From NCBI GenBank assembly GCA_030667885.1, contig DAOUVA010000325.1, positions 1-5,654 of the forward strand: DNA of 5,654 nt, in the 5' to 3' direction. The notes beneath the pieces are model-generated. The model saw only the letters and a list, made by a program, of their open reading frames with translations. It made no database searches and was not told the DNA's origin. The DNA comes from Phycisphaerae bacterium. GTDB taxonomy: Bacteria > Planctomycetota > Phycisphaerae > Sedimentisphaerales > Anaerobacaceae. This document shows positions 1 to 4,581 of the stretch, piece after piece (the stretch's first letter is position 1; each line of letters opens with the position of its first letter). Made by a program: the position numbers and the translations under genes.

Positions 1-295
1 GCTGGCGGAAGACAACTCCATTCGCATCGGATATTACCTGTTCTTCCTCTGTTTCTTCGAGTACCTTCTCTTCAAAGGGTGGATATACTTCCTGGTTGAT
101 TTCAAGCCAGTTTACATTGAAGCTGCGGTCCAGCCGTAGATAATCCTCCAAATGCCGAATAGATGTGACCCACTTGGGAAGCCCTTCGTTGTGCCAACGC
201 TCAATGGTTTCCGGCCAAAGGCCCATCTCCATCAGGGGAATTCGGTCAACAGGCTGAAAATGCATGTATCGCAGAAAGCGTTCGCGTTCGTTCAT
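1..295 (-). CDS. Uroporphyrinogen decarboxylase superfamily protein, N-terminal part (cut by window edge)
   Basis: The minus strand reads open from an ATG at 295 to the left edge, giving 98 codons without a stop. The protein begins MNERERFLRYMHFQPVDRIP and continues with a Trp-Pro-Glu-Thr, a Trp-His-Asn-Glu-Gly-Leu-Pro and later a Leu-Asp-Arg segment. This is the usual opening of the URO-D-like proteins common in PVC bacteria: a short 'RER(F/V)L' helix, then 'DR(I/V)P', then a WPET-type segment. Many members of this superfamily are not haem enzymes but corrinoid-dependent methyltransferase-like proteins. The catalytic region is outside the window, so the reaction cannot be assigned. The gene starts 19 bp after the stop of the DUF1080 gene on the same strand, which suggests co-transcription. 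The nearest GAGG (313-316) is 17 nt from the ATG, so the ribosome site is weak and translational coupling is possible. Family call is fairly secure; function is open. Confidence 0.75.
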   Translation of the reverse strand, partial: MNERERFLRYMHFQPVDRIPLMEMGLWPETIERWHNEGLPKWVTSIRHLEDYLRLDRSFNVNWLEINQEVYPPFEEKVLEETEEEQVISDANGVVFRQ

Positions 296-314
296 ATTTT
301 TTCTTACTACATCC

Positions 315-1016
315 TCAATTCCCTTTGCTTAATTTGGCAATGGGAGTCAACAGTATTTTTCTGAATTCAACTTCGGAACCTTCCGCCTGCAGAGCAATCT
401 GTCCTTTTTCCGCGGTGCAATCAAAGCCGTGGTTGACAAGATCATCATTCACCCAAACCATAATGGAGTTGCCGAAGCATTCAATAACCATAGTATTCCA
501 TTCACCGGCCGGTTTTTCGGAAGTCTCAGTCAGATTAAGAATTCGACGCTTCTTGCCTTCTATTATACCCCACTCCTCTTTGGGCCCACGCCGTTGTTCC
601 ATGTTGGGTACACTGATATCTTCGACAATACACCAGAAGTCACCTGCATTCCTGTGGAACATTTGTACTTCAATAGATTTGGGGAACATGTCGTAAAGAG
701 CACGTGGAGTTGAGGCGTGAACAAGAACACCGCAGTTCCCGGGCTTTGCGGCAAAACGGTATTGAACCTCGAGGCGGTAGTTCTGATATACCGCGTCGCT
801 AATGATGTGCCCGTTTGGATTGCCTAAGCTGACGAGCAAACCATCACGAACAATGAACGGGCTTTTCACACTTGGGTCATTATCCATCTTGGGAACATCG
901 ACGTGCCATCCACTTAAGTCACTGCCATTGAAGAGATTGACTGATTGACGTTGAGGCAGAGATTTGCATGATAGAGTGGCCATTAATACGATAGATACGG
1001 CGATGAGCTTTTTCAT
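315..1016 (-). CDS. Secreted DUF1080 (3-keto-disaccharide hydrolase-like) protein, putative lipoprotein
   Basis: From the ATG at 1016 the product is 233 residues. It opens with a signal sequence, MKKLIAVSIVLMATLSCKS, whose Cys17 could be a lipidation site; the lipobox (T-L-S-C) is imperfect, so ordinary secretion is also possible. The mature part carries DUF1080/PF06439 hallmarks: LFNGSDLSGW near the start, a 'YRLEVQYRF..GNCGVLVH' strand pair, 'IEVQMFHRNAGDFW', 'PAGEWNTMVIECFGN' and a C-terminal 'EGSEVEFRKILLTPI' strand. This is a concanavalin-like jelly roll. Characterised members of the family hydrolyse 3-keto-glycosides, but many are unassigned, so the activity here is inferred. An in-frame ATG five codons upstream (1031) is less likely as start: GAGGA at 1029-1025 lies within that extension and sits 8 nt before the ATG at 1016. 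The gene is divergent from the rhamnogalacturonan lyase and followed by the URO-D-like gene. Confidence 0.83.
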   Translation of the reverse strand: MKKLIAVSIVLMATLSCKSLPQRQSVNLFNGSDLSGWHVDVPKMDNDPSVKSPFIVRDGLLVSLGNPNGHIISDAVYQNYRLEVQYRFAAKPGNCGVLVHASTPRALYDMFPKSIEVQMFHRNAGDFWCIVEDISVPNMEQRRGPKEEWGIIEGKKRRILNLTETSEKPAGEWNTMVIECFGNSIMVWVNDDLVNHGFDCTAEKGQIALQAEGSEVEFRKILLTPIAKLSKGN

Positions 1017-1023
1017 AATGTCG

Positions 1024-1029
1024 TTCCTC
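1024..1029 (-). promoter_or_regulatory. Ribosome binding site deciding the DUF1080 gene start
   Basis: GAGGAA on the minus strand (1029 down to 1024). GAGGA is 8 nt before the ATG at 1016. It overlaps the alternative upstream ATG at 1031, which itself has only AT-rich sequence before it, so the inner start is preferred. Confidence 0.6.
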
Positions 1030-1074
1030 ATTCTATTAGATATATTTAAGGTTTTCTAAATCACATGACTACTA

Positions 1075-1080
1075 ATTATA
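1075..1080 (-). promoter_or_regulatory. Candidate -10 element for the DUF1080 operon
   Basis: The minus strand reads TATAAT at 1080-1075, a perfect match to the sigma-70-type -10, about 60 nt before the DUF1080 start codon. The -35 region is poor (TTCCTA-like), and the surroundings are AT-rich, so a chance match is quite possible. Confidence 0.3.
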
Positions 1081-1239
1081 TTCAAGAAATAAAGTAATAG
1101 GAAGCATCGTATAACAGGATGCCTCAAAAAAATGTGGCAACAGAGATTGTAGTATTTCACTTTGAGTTCTTCATAGGTGGCCCAGGTGCCGTAAATAACG
1201 GATCTGCAGCCCTTCCTTGTGTCCCTGGAACGTCCTATT

Positions 1240-1248
1240 TGTTACAAT
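1240..1248 (+). promoter_or_regulatory. Candidate extended -10 promoter for the leader ORF and lyase
   Basis: TGTTACAAT at 1240-1248 is an extended -10 (TGn followed by TACAAT, five of six bases as in TATAAT). A start of transcription near 1255 would leave about 40 nt before the leader ORF at 1296. An alternative pair, TTGTTA (1239-1244) with GACAAT (1263-1268), 18 bp apart, is weaker. Neither is confirmed by anything beyond the sequence match. Confidence 0.35.
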
Positions 1249-1295
1249 AAACTCATTAGACCGACAATGATGAGTGGTTGTCGAAGGAGCACCAT

Positions 1296-1388
1296 ATGAT
1301 GATTAAAAATAAACTTTTCTCTGAAAGTGAATATTGGTTCAGGACAACATGTCGGATTACAGATAGCAATATCGGGAGGAAGCTATGA
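1296..1388 (+). CDS. Possible 30-residue leader ORF coupled to the lyase gene
   Basis: A short frame starts at ATG 1296 (a second ATG follows directly at 1299) and ends at TGA 1386-1388. The peptide begins MMIKNKLFSESEYWFRTTCR and ends GRKL. It is polar and charged, with no signal sequence, membrane segment or family that I recognise. Two things make it more than a random frame. A consensus Shine-Dalgarno AAGGAG (1284-1289) sits 6 nt before the first ATG. Its stop overlaps the start of the lyase gene in the compact ATGA arrangement (1385-1388) typical of translational coupling. It may be a regulatory leader peptide, a real small protein, or the residue of a decayed gene. No attenuator hairpin or run of one codon is visible, so a classical attenuation leader is not supported. 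Confidence 0.4.
   Translation: MMIKNKLFSESEYWFRTTCRITDSNIGRKL
1374..1380 (+). promoter_or_regulatory. Ribosome binding site of the lyase gene
   Basis: GGGAGGA lies 4 nt before the ATG at 1385 and inside the last codons of the leader ORF. It is strong enough to support independent initiation, so coupling to the leader ORF would be an addition rather than a necessity. Confidence 0.65.
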
Positions 1389-3310
1389 ACCGTAGAGTTT
1401 TATTCATGATGTTATTGGTTTGTATATTAAGTTGTAGTTTATTGGCACAGGACCAAACAGGGCAGCGTGGCCAGCGAAGGATGCGTGTTGGTCGCGCAGG
1501 ACAGGGAGGTACTCGTCCGCCGGAGAATAATGAACGCGGGCTCCGAAAGCTGACAACGGAAGAGATACCGCCGAACCTGAATTTTTATGCGATGGATCCT
1601 CTCTATAATCCGGATGCGGTATTGGGCTGGGCCGAAGAGCGGATCGAAGAAAAACTCAATCGCGGTATGCTGGCTATCTCGATGGGAGAAGGCAAGGTTT
1701 ATTTAGGCTGGCGATTGCTCAAAGCCGATCCTGAAAACATCGCCTTTAATGTTTATCGTTCTACTGCAGAGCAAGCACCTGTCAAATTAAATTCTCAACC
1801 TTTGACAAAGACCACTGATTTTGTCGATGAAAATGCGCCGCTGAGTCAGGCGAACGCCTGGTTTGTTAAGCCGATTGTTAATGGCCGGGAAAAGGCGGCT
1901 TGTGAACGAGCGGCACTTGCGGCGAATCCGCCGGTGCGGCAATATAAATCTTTACCACTCAGGGATAATGTTCGGGCAAGTATGGTCGGCATCGCAGATC
2001 TGAATGGTGACGGCGTGTACGATTTCGTTGTCAAACATTCCTCCGGCCGGGGCAAGGATCCTGGCAGGGTCAGCCCGAATTCCGGGGCCGTTAAGTACGA
2101 CGGCTACAATGGTAAGACCGGCGAATTCATGTGGCGGATAGATTTGGGCTGGAATGTTGACAATGGTGTTTGGTGGACGCCGATGGTCGTCCGGGACCTT
2201 GATGGTGACAACAAGGCCGAGGTTTGCGTAAGGACGTCGGATTATGCCGCCTCCCGGAAAGATATGCATCCGAGCGGCCAAACCGGATTTCTACTGGATG
2301 CCCCGGAGTACCTTGCCGTCTATAACGGCGAGACCGGCGAGCTAATCGATAAGGTCGGTTGGATTGAACTCGGCAAGGTCCAGGATTGGGGTGACAATAC
2401 GGGCAACCGCGCCAGCCGTCATATGATGGCAGTGGCCTATCTTGACGGTAAGACTCCAGCCGTTCTCGCGGTTCGCGGCATCTACGGTATGATGAAGATT
2501 GATGCCTATGTGCTTAAAAACAAGAAGCTCGAAAAAGTCTGGCGGTGGACCAACGAAAGGGCACCTTTTATGTATCAGGGGCAGGGCCAGCATACCGTCA
2601 AGAGCGGTGACATCGACGGAGACGGCTGTGACGAGATCATCAACGGCTCGCTTGCCATAGACAACGACGGCAAGACCTTGTGGGGGACCGGCCTGGGGCA
2701 CGGCGACCGTTCTTATATGGGTGATATTGATCCCGATAATCCCGGGTGGGAGATATGGTATATTATTGAAGAACCGCACCCTCGCAATGGTGCTTGTCTT
2801 GTTGACGCGCGGACCGGAATGATTCTTTTCGGAGCCGATGAGTCCAACCGTGACAACGAACTCGGCAGTTGTATTGCTGCCGACTTTGATACCGCCCATC
2901 CGGGACTGGAACTGGCGGGCGGGCGTTTCTATTATACTTCAAAGGGGATCCGTCTTGAAGGAGATGTCCCACCGCAGGGACTAATGGCCTGGTGGGATGC
3001 CGACCTGTCGCGTGAATTTATAAGCCGCAGGGGTCTTGCCAAGTGGGAAAGGGGCGGCCTGGTTCCCATTCAGGGCGATCAAATCCAGGGTTCCGTACAT
3101 CAGGTCGCCGACATCCGGGGCGATTGGCGTGAAGAGCTTGTGACGGTTACAAGTGGCGAACTCCGAATTTACAGCTCTGTCATACCGGCCCAGGATCGAC
3201 GTGTCTGTTTGATGCAGGATCCGCTATATCGCAATGATATATGTCACCACACAATGGGCTATACAAACCGGCACTATGCTATGACAAGCTATTATCTCGG
3301 GAACAAATAA
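1385..3310 (+). CDS. Secreted rhamnogalacturonan lyase, PL11-type
   Basis: The 641-residue product is exported. Residues 1-21 form a signal peptide with probable cleavage after Leu-Leu-Ala, followed by a basic Gly/Arg/Gln-rich linker (about 24-45). Residues 88-125 (LNRGMLAI, VYLGWRLL, FNVYRS) are the fibronectin-like N-terminal module of PL11 lyases. The beta-propeller follows, with Asp-rich calcium-binding turns: DLNGDGVYD (205-213), DLDGDNKAE (271-279), DIDGDGCDE (409-417), DIDPDNPGWE (447-456) and DIRGDWREE (576-584). WRIDLGWNVDNGVWWTP (250-266) and the ending CLMQDPLYRNDI (608-619) to SYYLG (635-639) are also family features. PL11 enzymes such as Bacillus YesW/YesX cleave the rhamnose-galacturonate link of rhamnogalacturonan I by beta-elimination outside the cytoplasm. 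Length is normal for a secreted member. The C-terminal segment reads HHTMGYTNRHYAMTSYYLG instead of the YNQPP-type ending of the Bacillus enzymes, so it may be a separate subfamily with other substrate detail. The start is set by the ribosome site at 1374-1380. Confidence 0.88.
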   Translation: MNRRVLFMMLLVCILSCSLLAQDQTGQRGQRRMRVGRAGQGGTRPPENNERGLRKLTTEEIPPNLNFYAMDPLYNPDAVLGWAEERIEEKLNRGMLAISMGEGKVYLGWRLLKADPENIAFNVYRSTAEQAPVKLNSQPLTKTTDFVDENAPLSQANAWFVKPIVNGREKAACERAALAANPPVRQYKSLPLRDNVRASMVGIADLNGDGVYDFVVKHSSGRGKDPGRVSPNSGAVKYDGYNGKTGEFMWRIDLGWNVDNGVWWTPMVVRDLDGDNKAEVCVRTSDYAASRKDMHPSGQTGFLLDAPEYLAVYNGETGELIDKVGWIELGKVQDWGDNTGNRASRHMMAVAYLDGKTPAVLAVRGIYGMMKIDAYVLKNKKLEKVWRWTNERAPFMYQGQGQHTVKSGDIDGDGCDEIINGSLAIDNDGKTLWGTGLGHGDRSYMGDIDPDNPGWEIWYIIEEPHPRNGACLVDARTGMILFGADESNRDNELGSCIAADFDTAHPGLELAGGRFYYTSKGIRLEGDVPPQGLMAWWDADLSREFISRRGLAKWERGGLVPIQGDQIQGSVHQVADIRGDWREELVTVTSGELRIYSSVIPAQDRRVCLMQDPLYRNDICHHTMGYTNRHYAMTSYYLGNK

Positions 3311-3360
3311 GAGAATATATTATCAGAGCACAGGCTGGGTATCATTAAATGAACATATAA
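3311..3360. other. Short gap after the lyase gene without a visible terminator
   Basis: AT-rich sequence between the lyase stop and the integrase relic. There is no GC-rich hairpin followed by a T run. The only stem nearby is the weak AGAAGT/ACTTCT pair at 3364-3378, inside the relic frame and without a T tract. Confidence 0.5.
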
Positions 3361-3675
3361 TTGAGAAGTTCCACTTCTAAAGCATATAAGACAATGTGGA
3401 TGAGAATTCTGTTGTCTTTAGGCACAGGTCTTAGACTCCGTGATATTGAGATATGGAGGGTCTCGGATATTGACTTTGAAAACAGCTATGTAACTACAAG
3501 AAGCAAAAAGACCAGAAAGAGCATGGGCTCACGGCATGTGCCGGTTCCGATCATGGCTGAGCTAAAGAAATATGTCTCCGGATTGGATGCTAAACAGGAA
3601 AATATATTTACAGATTTATTGGGAAAATCACTTTTTTATCTATATTCTTGTGCATTAAATTCAATGGCTATATAA
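3361..3675 (+). pseudogene. Tyrosine recombinase/integrase remnant, catalytic domain cut short
   Basis: A 104-codon frame opens right after a stop (3358-3360) with only TTG at 3361 as possible start and no ribosome site. It matches the front half of a phage-integrase catalytic domain: LLSLGTGLRLRDIE (17-30) with the first catalytic Arg at residue 25, VSDIDFE (34-40), the beta-hairpin SKKTRKS (48-54) with the expected Lys, then HVPVP (59-63) and ENIFTDLLGKS (80-90). The sequence then loses resemblance and stops. The N-terminal core-binding domain is absent, and so are the downstream His-x-x-Arg, the second His/Trp and the nucleophile Tyr, so it cannot recombine DNA. The wording resembles integrases frequent in Phycisphaerae genomes, whose C-terminus normally continues with an FHDLRKTF-type motif. 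The region is more AT-rich than its neighbours. It is best read as the relic of an integrated element; I found no matching attachment repeats. Confidence 0.75.
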
Positions 3676-3731
3676 TTTATGGTTTGTTTGTACAAAGAGC
3701 ATTCAACGAACTAAAAGTCATTTGAGCCGTA

Positions 3732-3758
3732 TTGACAAGGATGTTATCCGAATATCAC
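3732..3758 (+). promoter_or_regulatory. Candidate promoter for mqnA-mqnE
   Basis: TTGACA at 3732-3737 is a perfect -35 element. The best -10 is TATCAC (3753-3758), with a short 15-bp spacer and four of six matches. Transcription would begin about 10 nt before the mqnA ribosome site. The -35 is convincing, the -10 is not. Confidence 0.3.
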
Positions 3759-3773
3759 AGATGCTATGCAAAT

Positions 3774-3778
3774 GGAGG
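3774..3778 (+). promoter_or_regulatory. Ribosome binding site deciding the mqnA start
   Basis: GGAGG lies 5 nt before the ATG at 3784. It falls inside the six-codon extension that an upstream in-frame ATG (3766) would add, and that upstream ATG has no purine-rich site of its own. The homology to MqnA also begins only at the inner start. Confidence 0.7.
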
Positions 3779-3783
3779 TGCTG

Positions 3784-4581
3784 ATGTATCGATTTGCGGT
3801 TTTGCCGTATTGTAACGCTGCTCCGCTCGTATATTATATATCCGATTTTTGCCCCTCAACCAATCTTGTGGAAAAATATCCGCGGGAGATGTCTGACGAA
3901 TTGAAATCCGACCGTGTTGACGCGGCACTTATACCAATAGTGGATTTTCTCTCAGATGAGAAACTGAGAATGGTTCCCGGATTAGGTATTTGTGCCGATG
4001 GGCCGGTAGAAAGTGTATTGCTGCGGTCACAAAAGCCTCTGGATGAGGTTAAGTCTATCAGGTTGTTTCCCGAATCCAGGACATCCAACGCACTCATTCA
4101 GGTCTTACTTTTCCAGTATTTCGGAGCAAATCATGATATTCATTTTACTACCGACGATCCAGAGGCGGATGCGAAAATCATGATTGGAGACAAGGCTCTC
4201 CGCCAGGGCCGAACCGACTACACCTACGACTTGTCTGATATGTGGAACCGGCAAACAAACCTGCCATTTGTATTCGCTGTATGGGCTTATAAAGCAGACT
4301 TTTTCGACCGTACCGATATCAGCTCTATGCTTTACAAAACCAAAGAAAAAGGCTGCAACAATATTTCCATCTTGTCCCGGCATCATGCCGAACGGCTGAA
4401 TCTTGACTCGGCTTATATCCAGCATTACCTGACCGATTGTTTATATTATGATATTGGCCCTCGGGAAGTTGAGAGTATAAAATTATTTCAGGAGTTGACG
4501 GCTCAAATTAATGGTGATGATTCAAAAGTTCCCGCATTAAGTATGCGCCACCCCGGAAAGGAGAACGATGAAAACTTATGA
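3784..4581 (+). CDS. mqnA: Chorismate dehydratase MqnA (futalosine menaquinone pathway)
   Basis: The 265-residue product is a cytoplasmic enzyme with the periplasmic-binding-protein-like fold of MqnA/MqnD proteins. It dehydrates chorismate to 3-[(1-carboxyvinyl)oxy]benzoate, the first step of the futalosine route to menaquinone. Family features in order: VLPYCNAAPLVYY (6-18, the substrate-site NxxPL), VDAALIPIVDF (45-55), VPGLGICADGPVESVLL (64-80), ESRTSNAL (97-104; the usual residue before SRTS is Asp-x or similar), IMIGDKAL (132-139) and DLSDMWNRQTNLPFVFAVW (149-167), then the C-terminal YYDIGPREVESIKLF (221-235). Length is typical. The last 13 residues are polar and overlap the next gene by 14 bp, so mqnA and mqnE are translated from one message. 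MqnD has the same fold, but the IGDKAL and DL..W...T.LPFVFA pattern and the mqnE neighbour favour MqnA. Confidence 0.88.
   Translation: MYRFAVLPYCNAAPLVYYISDFCPSTNLVEKYPREMSDELKSDRVDAALIPIVDFLSDEKLRMVPGLGICADGPVESVLLRSQKPLDEVKSIRLFPESRTSNALIQVLLFQYFGANHDIHFTTDDPEADAKIMIGDKALRQGRTDYTYDLSDMWNRQTNLPFVFAVWAYKADFFDRTDISSMLYKTKEKGCNNISILSRHHAERLNLDSAYIQHYLTDCLYYDIGPREVESIKLFQELTAQINGDDSKVPALSMRHPGKENDENL

Larger units (their letters stand above)
1017..1295. other. Divergent intergenic control region
   Basis: This gap separates the minus-strand DUF1080 gene from the plus-strand leader ORF and lyase. It is AT-rich near the DUF1080 gene and more balanced in the middle. It contains candidate promoters in each direction, one short inverted repeat (CCGT at 1189-1192, ACGG at 1198-1201) that could be a regulator site, and no frame with a credible start, ribosome site and family match. 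I see no tRNA-like or riboswitch-like structure. A minus-strand frame stays open from 1241 to 1056 but has no ATG start near its beginning. Confidence 0.6.
3676..3783. other. Intergenic leader of the mqnA-mqnE operon
   Basis: This 108-bp gap carries a perfect 10-bp palindrome TTTGTACAAA (3687-3696) and the candidate mqnA promoter. One frame in it (around 3682-3723) reads VQRAFNELK, which might be further decayed integrase sequence, but the match is too short to rely on. Confidence 0.45.

Noticed and set aside
152..364. 70-codon plus-strand frame at the left end
   Set aside because: It is antisense to the URO-D-like gene and runs across its start into the DUF1080 gene end; no ribosome site or homology.
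1104..1122. GCATC/GATGC hairpin followed by an A run, considered as a terminator
   Set aside because: The stem has only 5 bp with a 9-nt loop. The run is A on the plus strand, and on the minus strand the T run precedes the stem, so it fits a terminator in neither direction.
1017..1295. Search for tRNA, riboswitch or CRISPR repeats in the gene-free region
   Set aside because: No T-loop consensus, no regularly spaced repeats and no recognisable riboswitch core were visible.
2342..2899. 185-codon minus-strand open frame inside the lyase gene
   Set aside because: It is antisense to a well-supported PL11 gene, has no family features, and arises from the codon pattern of the real gene.
3364..3378. 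AGAAGT-TCC-ACTTCT hairpin after the lyase gene
   Set aside because: The stem is GC-poor with a 3-nt loop and no following T tract; an intrinsic terminator is not supported.
3766..3783. Upstream ATG adding six residues to MqnA
   Set aside because: The GGAGG lies within this extension at good spacing to the inner ATG, and the family sequence begins at the inner start.
3311..3783. Search for attachment-site direct repeats or a complete mobile element around the integrase relic
   Set aside because: I saw no long direct or terminal inverted repeats by eye and no second mobile-element gene, so no element boundaries are called.
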